A stretch of DNA of 64,000 nucleotides, from the NCBI GenBank assembly GCA_027625915.1, contig JANTQA010000047.1:10292001-10356000 (forward strand), read 5' to 3'. The DNA is from Anaeramoeba flamelloides (lineage: Eukaryota > Metamonada > Anaeramoebidae). The position numbers were made by a program, and so were the translations under genes. Of this stretch, positions 45,101 to 55,071 are shown one piece after another; within the stretch, counting starts at the first letter, position 1; every line of letters begins with the position of its first letter. The notes under the pieces are model-generated. The model was not told the DNA's origin. It saw only the letters and a list, made by a program, of their open reading frames with translations, and ran no database searches.

Positions 45101-47188
45101 TAATAAATTGAGTTTTTGTTTTCCTATTTTTGATTTTAGATGTGTCCAAATTTTTGGAATGGGGTTAGTTTTTTTTTCTGGGAGAAGATAATTTCAGATT
45201 CTTTGAATAAAACTTGTATCTATTTTATGGTTTAAACTTTGATAACATATAATCATATTCACTTCTCCAATTCCACTAAACCCAACGATTTAAAATCCTA
45301 ACAAGTAATAATTTGACTTAATTATTCTTTTTTTGGAATCTTCTAGCTATTTAAGTCCAATTTATGTTTCCTTTTATGATTCTCTCAATTATAATGTTGT
45401 TGTTCTTTTTAAACAAAATCCATTAATCCCTAATGCCACTAATAAAAAAATCTTTCTAATTGCTTTATGTTTTCAGGATTAAAAAAATCTCAAAAATGAT
45501 GAAAAAATGAAAAAAATGAAAAAATTAAATGCCACAATAGAATGTTGAGAGAAGGATAAAAGATAAGTCATTCGACATTCAAAACACTATTTTAAGCAAT
45601 TCAACTCAACATTCTATTGTGGCAATTTCTTTGAGACTTTGAAAAAAAAATTTAAAAAATCTGATGAATAAAGTACTTTAAATAATAAAAATCAATGAGA
45701 TACACCCAGAGTAAAACATGTTATTTTCTGATCTTCTTCAGAATTGAAAAAAAATGAAAAATTTTTCTTTACCGTGGCTACTCCCTTAAGTAAAATTCAT
45801 TGTCGGCATCCTTTTAAAAATTTTTACCCCAAAACAGACCGTTTTTCTCGACTAGAGATTTTTAAAAATCGTGGTTATAATGAAAACAATAAATATAATA
45901 TCCTCATGAATTTGAAGTTCTATAATTTTGGTTCTATTGTGAATAAAGTCTATTATTTAAGATATAAGATTAAGGAACGTAGTAGCTTTGTCTAACTTTT
46001 TTTTTTCAATTTTATTTTTTCAAGCCTGTTGATGTGAAAAATTGTTTTCTGAATTTTTCATGTTTTTTTCGAGAAAATTGAGTTTTTCTGATTAACTGTG
46101 TTATTATTAAAAAAATTAAAATTCTATTTTTTTGTTGTTGAGTTTGGTGTTTTTGGTTTGTTTGAAAAAAAATTTAATTCAAAAAAAACGTAGGAATTGT
46201 TTTGAGGATTTTTCAAAAAAAGAACTGTGAAATTGAAAAGGATTTTTAAAAAAGAGAACTGTGAAAATGAAAAGAATTTCAAAAAAAAAATAAAAAAAAA
46301 TTAAACAAACCAATAAACGTCTTCTTTCTTTTTTTGATCGATTTAATTTGCTTAAAATTGATTTTTTATTTGAGGAAAGAGTTTTGACTGTTTTGTCCAG
46401 ATCTTTAATTTGGTTTTGGATCTTGTTTATACTTGTTTGTGCAGAAAGACGATTTTTTAGTCTTTTTCGAACTTCTTTTTGTTCCTCTGATAGTTTCCTA
46501 ATAACTTCGATTGACAATTTGCCAGCGAGTTGTTCTTCAGTTAGATCTTCAATGACAATACTTTTATTCACATTTTCTTGGCTTGGTTTTTTTTTTGTTA
46601 TTTTTTTTGTGGTTTTTCTTTTTTTTTTAATAATGGTTTTTGTTCGTGGTTTTTTTATTTGTGTGTTGTTTTCGGTTTTGATTTCCTTTTTATTAGAAAC
46701 CAGATTCTTCGTTTCTCTTTGATCTTCTTGAAAGTCAAAACCCCTTTGCCTTTTTCTTTTTACACTAGAAATTTCTTTTGGGAGATCAATCAAATCATAT
46801 TGATCCATTTCAGTAGGAGAAGAGCCTGATTCAAAGGGGAGCGGTATTGGACTAAGTGGTGTTTCTGTTTTTGGAGAAAAGGTAATTGGTTCTGTTTTTA
46901 TTTCATATTTTGGTATAATTTGTTCTGTTTCTATTTCAGTTTCTTTTTGTTTTTTTTTTGTTTTTTGTTTATTCGATTTAGTTAATAATCTTTAATTATT
47001 TTGTTTGTTTTTCTTAATGATCTAATTAATAACTTACCTTGTTGGGTTGAATTCAGATACTCGTTCAAGTTAATTAGTGATCCAAAATCATAATCAAAAG
47101 TTGGCATCTCTGTGGTAAATGGATCAAAATCCATTGCAAATTCATCTCCAATTTCTGAAAATAAGCCTTCTTCAAGAAAATTAGTCAT
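42116..47188 (-). CDS. Membrane-anchored bZIP transcription factor (ATF6/CREB3-like)
   Basis: Three exons: 47188-47038, about 46942-46311 and 42709-42116, giving about 458 residues. Exon 1 encodes an acidic, aromatic-rich segment like an activation domain. Exon 2 encodes a Lys-rich region and then a basic region (KEVRKRLKNRLSAQ, about 206-219) leading into a zipper with hydrophobic heptads (about 222-275) that continues into exon 3. Residues about 342-357 (FVMMMVILAITLVF) form a single transmembrane segment, followed by an acidic tail of about 100 residues. RSLK at about 380-383 resembles a site-1 protease motif. By analogy, it would be an ER-anchored factor released by proteolysis under stress. 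Oddity: the N-x7-R signature is N-x7-Ile. The exon 2 acceptor is uncertain because several AG|AA sites keep the frame; the exon 2-3 junction is phase 0 and clean. Confidence 0.72.
44633..45164. mobile_element. Inner inverted-repeat element with TTTGGACACA ends
   Basis: The left end reads CCATTAATTTGGACACAG and the right end, inward, CCCCATTCCAAAAATTTGG then ACACA. A third TTTTGGACACAC occurs at 44975-44986. The pattern fits a small non-autonomous DNA transposon nested in the TTAA element, possibly Tc1/mariner-related. The target duplication is unclear. Confidence 0.45.
45531..45623. repeat. Hairpin with perfect 19-bp arms
   Basis: GCCACAATAGAATGTTGAG at 45531-45549 is exactly complementary to 45605-45623, around a 55-base loop. 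It lies inside the TTAA element in the bZIP intron. The perfection of the arms suggests a recent small MITE or a conserved structural feature. Confidence 0.7.
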
Positions 47189-47879
47189 CCCAAAAAATGT
47201 TGTTTAAATTTAAGAAAAAAATCTATTTGAAGTGGGTTGGAGAAAGGTTGATCAAAAGGTTATTTACAAACAAATAAAAATTTAAAAATAAAACAACATT
47301 TTTCGAATTTTTTAAAACTTTGTTTAGAATGAACAATTTTCGATGTTTTTTTCATAAAACCTACAAACCTTGATTACTTAACTTGTTGTTAACTAAAGTA
47401 GAGTTAATGAAAAATTTGAATATTTTTTTTTTTTCGGATTAGTAACACTTATTTATTGTTTTTCCCTCCAAATATTGGAGAACTTATTTTTTCAGAGGAT
47501 ATGACTAAACTTTAATAAATTGTGGTTATTGGCATTAAAGAAATGGATTACGATTCTTAAAAGAGTAAATTTTTACAATTAAATTTTCAGTAGAAAGATC
47601 CAATCCTTTTGGTGTTTGGATTTAAGGCTCTTAAAAATACAAAAGAATAAAACTTTTGTATATTAAGAAATCTCACTTTTGGTATATTAACACCACTTTT
47701 AGGTGTACAAGTAACCTTGAATTTTAATCTTATTTTTTAAAATATTGGAAAATCAAAAAATATTTAAGCCCACACATATTCTCAAAAGGTAAACTAGGAA
47801 TAGTCCCATACTATAAACGAGTTGAAAAGAAAATCTAATTTCATTGAAAAAAATCACTATAATCTATCTAAATCTTTTA

Positions 47880-48066
47880 CAGCTAGTTCCACTTTTATGA
47901 CACAAACTTTCAACAAAATTTAAAACGCAAAAAAATCTCAAATTAAAGTTCATAATTTTTGAATTTTTTTTTACTAGAATTTGAATTTTGTGCCTTAATT
48001 TAGGAACTTTTTTTTGTGGTGAAAATTTTTGTTCAAAAGTTTTTGGACTAAAAGTGGAACTGGCTG
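47880..48066. mobile_element. R1: palindromic TA-flanked MITE, copy 3
   Basis: 187 bp flanked by TA (47878-47879 and 48067-48068). The ends are CAGCTAGTTCCACTTTTA and AAAAGTGGAACTGGCTG. The arms pair through AAAAATCTCAAATTAAA and related blocks. It is close in length to copies 1 and 4. Confidence 0.78.
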
Positions 48067-49929
48067 TAAAATAGATAAAATAGAAAGCAGGTAATTATAT
48101 AAAAACATTGTCAAAGATGAAATCAAAGAAAAATTCACCAGGCCAATATTAATTCAATAAAAAAAAAAAGTCATTATCTTAAAAAGAAGAACACTAGAAA
48201 TTAAAAAGATATCTTAAAATTACTAAATTTCCATAAAAATTTTCAGAAAACAATTATAATTAAACGGAAATAAACAATAACTCTATTTATGACCAGTATT
48301 CATCAAATGTTTTGATTAGAAACACACAAATAAGGAAATATGTAATAAATTTCAAAATATAATTATTTTTAAAAGGGAAAATTATGAAGTAGATTACTTT
48401 ATATAGAACTCTAAAATTCTGAAATAACTCAAAAAAATAATTGAACAAAAGAACTCAATAAATTCAAAATTTTGAATTTAAGATTATATATAATCTTTTA
48501 CAGATGAATTGTCAAGAAAAATCACAATAAAAGAACTTTTGACATTACTATAGAATATTTCCTTACCAATAGAACTCAGCTTACTATCTGGGAAAAGATC
48601 TCAAATACGAATGACTAATGAACAGTTAGTCCCATAAATTTATCTCGCTTTTAATGATCCTTATCATTTTTCATATCTATTTTTAAATTTCTTATCATTT
48701 TATTTAATAAATCTTTTTTTTATTGAATCGATATTTTTTTCAAGCTCTTTATATAAACAATCTTTATTTTATGATTATTTAAGAAAACTAAATTAAGTTT
48801 TAAAAATTAGATTATTTAGATCTATAATATTAATTCGATTAACATCTAGATAAAAGTGATTATATAAAAAATAATAACATCAAATTATTTAAAGTACTTT
48901 GGTAAATCTTTATTTTGTTGGATAATGTTAAATAAATATAAATAATCTTAACCCATTTACATTGTAGGATTTATAATTATAAATATTATAATTTGAATAA
49001 AAATAAAAAAGATTAAATTCAAAAAATATCAAAAAATTGAAATATTATCGTGTTTCGAAAAATTAATACAATCCAATAAAATAAAAAACTATCAAAATGG
49101 TTGGAATTCGGGATAATTAAATGAAAAAAAAAAAATAAGAAAAGAAAAGAAATATATAGGTCTGAATATAATTAATTATTGATTTATAAGAGTTGTAAAT
49201 GTTTTTTTGGTTTATTTGGGGTTTCTTCTTATACTGAAAAAAAAAAAAAAAAAATAGCTTTCCAGAAGGAAACAAAAAATCACAAGAAATTCACAGTTGT
49301 TTTTTATTTTGGTAGTCCAGAAAACCTCAAGAAAAGCTATTTAATCTTTTTTAATTTTAGATGAAAAAAGAAAATCTCCGATTGTTTTTTTTTTTTTTTA
49401 ATTTAAGAAATGTAAAAAAAAAGAGGTTTTTTAGCACACTCAATCGCACTTGTGGACACCCCACATCACAATTAAATAATATACCTAAAATTATATATTT
49501 ATAACTCAATAATATTTAATTTTTCCTCGTAGTTCAATAATTCTAAAATTCAGGTCATTTGTCAATTGATTAAATTAATATTACTACATTTTAATAAAAA
49601 AAAATCAAATAAATTTAAAATTATATGTTTAAACAATGGTGTGATGGAAATAATAAAAAAGTTTGATCATTTTTTTGTAGGTGTATCGACCCCTTGAAAA
49701 TGATAGATTAATCTTTCTATATAAATTCAAAAAGATACTCTTGTTAAAATAATACGTGTAGATATGTTTAATCGGTGTTTCAATAGAAAAAGTGTGTTAC
49801 TTTATTAATGAAGAACTATACATTAAAAGTTTATAGAAACCGGCAATAAAAGATAATTAAATATACGATTGGTTTCTAAAAGTCCTATTGTTAAAAAAGA
49901 AAAATCCTCAAAACGAGTGATCAAATAGG

Positions 49930-50215
49930 AGAATTTTTATCAAAAAATAGAAATATTTTTAGATGAAATTATCATCAAAAAACAAAAAAAATTCAAAAAA
50001 AATTTTGAACAAATTTCATTCCTTTCATATATTAGAATTGACTTGTAAAATCAAGGAGTTTACACATAAACCTGATTTGAACTTATTTATACTATTCGGC
50101 AGTGTATTGGATATTGCCTTGGAAAAAGAAGGAAAAAAATCACCGATTATGTTATAAAACCCGAATTATTGTCGTTGTTTTACACTCATTATTTGGATAA
50201 TTGTGATTCAATTTC
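49930..50215 (+). mobile_element. R2-related remnant
   Basis: A segment reading GATTTGAACTTATTTATACT, then GTGTATTGGATATTGCCTTG, and ending CATTATTTGGATAATTGTGA. It matches the right part of the R2 element at 341-815 with substitutions. The left boundary is not recognisable. The 64-residue frame over it is an artefact of the repeat. Confidence 0.5.
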
Positions 50216-51070
50216 CATTTTTGAAATCAATTAACTCATCAAATAAAACAACTCAAGATAAAGAATCCTTTGAAATTCAAGGAAATTTTACATGGTTTCT
50301 TCACATTTAAATGTAAATAATACATTAACCAAAGCTTTTGTAAACATATTTTAAAAATTGAAAAAAGAATTAAAATATTTCAGCTATTTCTTTGAATTTA
50401 TAAGTACCCACTTTTGAGAGAAACACATGGAGTTATTTAAACATACCAAATTCAAATAACGGTGATATTCCATTAAATTTTAACATTGTATTTTTTTTTT
50501 CTCCCATAAAACCAGTGAAAAATTTTAAAATATGAACAGAATGAAATGTTAGAAAAGAGTGATCATTTTTTACCAAGAAGATCTTGCAAGAAAAAAATAG
50601 GTTAATATTTCTTCATAAATAAAAAGAAATAAATCTGAAGAAATTAATTTAGAAACCCTTTTTCCGTCTGGTTTGAAATTATTTTCATTAATTAATAATC
50701 GTGAAAACAATGATATTGTGTTTAAATTTCTGAAAGGTAATTTAATTCTAAGGGCAACTAGAGAATCACTAACACCTTTTCAATAATAAAAAAAAAAAAA
50801 CAAGTTAAACTTTTTATTGGAAAAAAGGAAAAACCTGTATAAAATTGTTTAAAAATTAATCCCAAGAGTGTTCGTCCACTTGAGCAAAATTCCACAAAAA
50901 CTCATCATGTTATTACAAATAATGAAAATTTTGTTCTAAAATTGACTCTAAAAGAAGGTAAAACCAATTTCTTGTTATAGAAGGGTTTTTTATTTCTGAA
51001 ATTACCTTTTTGAAAAATGAGGTGTAAAATTTAATTTTTCATTTTTTTTATTATTTCCCAAAAATCAAAA

Positions 51071-51331
51071 ATGTCTGAATTATCCTTTGAAGAAACAGCA
51101 TCCAAAGTTAGAAAATTGGCTAAAGATCCAAATAACGAAGAAAAGTTAGAACTTTATAGCTTATACAAACAAGCTACTGTTGGCGACAACACAACCAAAA
51201 AACCAGGTATGCTCGATTTCCAAGGAAAGGCTAAATGGGAAGCATGGAACAAAAAAAAAGGTACAACATCTGAAGAAGCAAAAACACAATACATCGAATT
51301 TGCTAAAAAAATGTTTACCAAATACAACTAA
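51071..51331 (+). CDS. Acyl-CoA-binding protein (ACBP)
   Basis: A complete single-exon 86-residue protein, the usual length for this family. It forms a four-helix cytosolic fold that binds medium- and long-chain acyl-CoA esters and buffers or carries them between pathways. All main ligand contacts of the family are present at the expected positions: Tyr29, Lys33, Lys55 and Tyr74. The family signature LYSLYKQATVGD is followed by KAKWEAWNKKKG. The C terminus (KKMFTKYN) is typical too. The start is the first ATG, preceded by a T-rich stretch and an A-rich leader, as is common in AT-rich amoebae. The codon use and G+C of the frame stand out clearly from the flanks. No intron is seen. Confidence 0.96.
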   Translation: MSELSFEETASKVRKLAKDPNNEEKLELYSLYKQATVGDNTTKKPGMLDFQGKAKWEAWNKKKGTTSEEAKTQYIEFAKKMFTKYN

Positions 51332-53343
51332 ACAGTTTTTTCACGCTTGACTCTATTGCTTTGAAATGCGATCTTTCTTGGTTTGATTCTTTTATATTTT
51401 CGATGATTTTTAAAAAAAAAAAAAATTTGACGATTCAAAAAGTTAATCAACAAACCCCGAATTGATTTTCTTTAATTTTACAACACACACTATGACCGAT
51501 CTTATTTTTTTCTTCTCAACACAATAAAAATTCTTTTTTTTCTCCTTTTAGTATCCTAACCGATTTTTATTTTTTTTTTTTCGTTTAAAATTTGCTTTTA
51601 ATTTATTTTTTTTTTAAAAACCATTTTGCTAAAATTTTTCTTTTGAACATAACCCCCTTTTTTTTCAATTGTAACTGAATCTAAAGAATAGGGAAAACAC
51701 CCCTTTTTCAACTTTCAATTTATTTGTCAAAAAGTTATTGATAAATTCCAAAAAAGGTATTCAATTTTTTTAGTTCAATTTCCTTTTTTTTAAGTGTATT
51801 AACAAAGTTTTGAAACAAAGAATTTTGTTTGTTTAAATCCAAATAAACATTGAAAAAAAGTTGATTTTTCCACACATTCTTTGATATGAACTGTTTTGGG
51901 GATTGAAATCGAAATTTTAGAAAAAGGAAATTGAACGAAAATTCTTTTGATATTTTTAGGATTTTATCAGTATTTATTTTATTTTTAGATTTGAAATTTT
52001 CATTCCTCTTAAATTTGTTTTAGGTTCAACAGATAAAATGAGTAACAAGGATTTTTAAGTTTGAAAATTTTGAAATTTCTTGAAGTAGGAAACCGTTACA
52101 TTGAAAAAACAATTTTTTTATTAATTTTCAAGAGGATCTAATACAACTGTTTCAAGGCTACCATGAAATTTATCAATACCAAAATTTGATGTTTGATAAA
52201 GATTTTTAAAAATCTAAGAATATAAGAATAAGAAAGCTTATATTGACAATATTTTTCCATAAATAGGTTGATATGAAAAATAAACTTCTGGTGTTATCCA
52301 AAAATAAATTCATTTTTTTTAGAGTAAATTTTATGTGGTTTCTTAATGAAATTTTGATGTTTAGAGTCATTTTGGGTCTGAAAATTTATTTTTGAAAATC
52401 AGAAAAAATTCTTGAATATTGGTTCATTTTGGAATATTTTTTTTTCAATATGAGCTTTATTATTTTTATATTGAACTTTTTAAAAATTTATATCAACATC
52501 AAAATTTGATTTTGAAAAAAATTTCCTCTTAACTTGAAAGGATTATCATATTTGGAACATTAAAAACAAACCCCTTTAATAAAATAAATTTTTTTTCTAC
52601 GCTCAGTAAGAAATTTATCCAAAGTTCATTAAAGTGAGTAAAATATAATATTTATTCAATTATTTAAAAACTCAAAGTAGATCTAGATATATTTTGTAAG
52701 AAAATATAGTTTTTATCAATTTTTTTTTTCGAATTTGGACAATATTAATTTTATATTCTAATTTTATATGATTGGATATTATTGTGTAAAAGATTAATTT
52801 AATTAATCAATATAGACGTCTATATTTATAATTTTTAAAGTTTGATTCTTAAACAAATTAAAACATTATTTGATTACAATACCCCGTGTTGTATATTGTC
52901 ATTTAATAATCATACCGTTTTTATTTTGATGCCTATATTTTTTTTTTCAGTACCATAGTTAGTTTTATCATAAGAATATAAAAAAATACCCACTTTACCT
53001 CATGTATATTGTTACAAAACAACACTAAAAAAGGTTAAATAGAATTTAAATTAGTTATGTGTTGAAAGAAAAGAATTTTTTTCAAATTGAAAAAATTAAA
53101 ACCTTTCAGAAATAAAAAATATCGGTTCGGGTAAAAAAGTGTAATTGAGAAAAAAAGTTCAACTTGATTTTTCATTGTTAACATTAATAGAAACTGAAAC
53201 TGAAAAGTAAAATTAATCAAAAGAAGAAATGAATTACTTTTAAAAAATAATTCATTATATCCATTCCAATCAAAAAATGAAATACAATTACAATATCCTT
53301 GATTATAGAAATGCAATAAGTGGTTTTGGAGATCATAATAATA

Positions 53344-53543
53344 CAATCAGTTCCACTTTTAAGACACAAACTTTCAAGGAAATTTAAGGCACAAAAAAAA
53401 AATTTCAAATTAAGGCACAAAATTTGTAATTTTTTTTTTTTTACAATTGATTTTACGAGAATCTGAATTTTGTTAATTAATTTGGGATTTTTTTGTGCCT
53501 TAAATTTCGTTGAAAGTTTGTGCCTTAAAAGTGGAACTGACTG
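53344..53543. mobile_element. R1: palindromic TA-flanked MITE, copy 4
   Basis: 200 bp flanked by TA (53342-53343 and 53544-53545). The ends read CAATCAGTTCCACTTTTAAG and TTAAAAGTGGAACTGACTG. It is the most regular copy: AAGGCACAAA-type blocks are present in mirror order on both arms. It probably folds into one long hairpin when single-stranded. Confidence 0.82.
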
Positions 53544-53989
53544 TAGTCAAATTTTTAAACAAATATTTAAATAATCGATTAATCAAGTAAAAACTCAATA
53601 AAAAAGATAGTATTTAAAAAAAATGGTTTCATGTTGTACCCCATACTTTGTATTTAATTATTATTTACTTCTTTTTTTAATTTATAGACCTTTTCATTTT
53701 CATTTCTATTAAGGTTCCCAATTAAAAATTGTGTTTACTCCTTTTTCAAATATTTCACCTTTTTTCCCAAATGGCAAGTAGGGTTGATTATTTTAAAATT
53801 TGTATTTTTTGTAATAGAAAATCTTTTGTAACTGTTTTTTTTTTTTTTAATTCCGTCATGGAAGAATTTTGAAGATTTTTTTTTTATTAATTTAATTTTC
53901 AGATAGAGGGGACAAGTAACTTTTTTAAGTTAACTAAAATTCCCACATGATGATTTTTATCATTTTTTTCTATTTTGTAAATATTTTTT

Positions 53990-54360
53990 TTCAACACCCG
54001 ATAAATTTTTTTGGATGTTTGAATTTTTATTATTCTGATCTTTGTAAAATTTTTTTTTATTTGGATTTATGAATTTTTGAAAATCTTTTGAAACGTTTTT
54101 TTTTTGTTCATTACATTTTTTGTCGCTGAGAATACTTTTGGATTTTTTTTTTATGAATTTTTGTCCTTGAGGTTGAGTGGATTTTCCCTAAATTTGAATT
54201 TTTGGTTTTAAGATCCTCGGAAACTTTTTACTCATTTTTAGAAATTTTACAAATATGAAATTAATATTTGATGATTTTTTTTTTTTGTTATTTGAATTTT
54301 GTGAACCAAAATACTCCTTGACCATTTAACAAATTCACCATAAGTGAACTAATCCGAAAT
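53990..54360 (+). repeat. Diverged dispersed repeat, copy 2
   Basis: T-rich sequence that loosely aligns with 3660-4110, most clearly at TTGTTATTTGAATTTT and ACTCCTTGA with the following 40 bases. The boundaries are unknown and chance similarity is possible. Confidence 0.3.
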
Positions 54361-55071
54361 GATTATACTTTCATGAATCAAGTAATTTTTAAATATTTTA
54401 TTTTGGAGATCTTGAATAAAAAATCAATTGTATTTACAATAAGGAAATATTAATTCAATCAAACATATTACTAATTCCCAAATCAAAAATTTGAGAACTT
54501 TCAAATTTAGCTTTTTAAAAAAAAAATTCCATGATAATTATAGACAAATAACGCTACAATTAAAAGTTTTATAAACTATTTTTAACAACTTTTTTTAAAA
54601 ATTCGTTCTTTTTCATCAAATACTTTTAACAATCAAAAGGAATTAAGTAAAGATAAATATTTTATATTTTGAAAAAGAATCTAATTAATTGATTTTAAAA
54701 AAAGAATTGTTCAGGTAAATATTTTTTTTTTTAAAAAATAATTATAATCTCAAAAAAATGATAATTTAGAGAAAAAAAACTACCAAATGGATCGACAAGA
54801 AAAAAAAAAAATAGAGAAAAATAAATTAGTGATTATTTATTTAAAGATCAAAAATTTTTGGGTCTTTTTCCTAATTTTCAGAAAATAAAAATTAAATAAA
54901 TAAAAAATTAAAAAAAAAAAAAAAAGTCTAATTATTAATTAGTAGCGGATATAGAATTTCTTATAAACTAATTTTCTGTAAAAAAATTTAAAATAATGAA
55001 TTTAGATTGAAAAAGTAAAAACAAAAAGCGAAAAAAAAAACAAAACCAAAAACCAAAAACCAAACAAATGT

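Larger units (their letters stand above)
44416..45785. mobile_element. TTAA-flanked (piggyBac-like) element, 1370 bp
   Basis: Starts GGGAGTAGCTACACC after TTAA (44412-44415) and ends GTGGCTACTCCC before TTAA (45786-45789), so it has inverted ends of at least 12 bp. The homologous R4 copy 1 has an uninterrupted GAATTTAATGAAAATTC at the matching site, so this is an insertion with duplicated TTAA. The ends resemble but differ from the GGGACTAG family at 8883. No transposase is recognisable. Two smaller inverted-repeat structures lie inside it (44633-45164, 45531-45623). Confidence 0.78.
43463..46062. mobile_element. R4 element, copy 2, interrupted by a TTAA element
   Basis: Bounded by CATGAAAAAATTTTTTC on the left and GAATTTTTCATG on the right, the same ends as copy 1 at 12715-14275. 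Its left arm, palindromic core (43800-44300, with TAGGCACTC motifs) and right arm all align with copy 1. The right arm is split by the 1370-bp insertion at 44416-45785. Confidence 0.62.
42710..46310 (-). other. Intron 2 of the membrane bZIP gene (3.6 kb)
   Basis: The donor is TTATTG|GTTTGT, not an ideal site, and the acceptor ACACATTAG|AAA. Splicing joins the zipper half in exon 2 (RRRLL) to KRELRLKKQL in exon 3. The intron is almost filled by an R4 repeat copy carrying nested transposons (43463-46062). The 0.7 kb between 42710 and 43463 is AT-rich with no recognised content. A stop follows soon after the donor, so unspliced message would encode a bZIP without the membrane segment. Confidence 0.75.
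47189..51070. other. Intergenic region between divergent bZIP and ACBP genes
   Basis: The 5' flanks of both genes lie here, so their promoters must too, though no specific site is recognisable. It contains a palindromic R1 MITE (47880-48066), a fragment with AGCACACTCAATCGCAC (49310-49460) like the LINE-tail motif, and a degenerate R2-like end (about 49930-50215). Short frames at 49179 and 49963 lie in or near repeats and are rejected. Confidence 0.55.
51332..55071. other. Intergenic region
   Basis: Between the 3' ends of ACBP (plus) and DOCK (minus), so no promoter is expected for these two genes. It holds a palindromic R1 MITE (53344-53543) and a diverged repeat (53990-54360) related to 3660-4110. 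The remainder is AT-rich with T runs typical of 3' flanks. Nothing else is supported. Confidence 0.55.
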
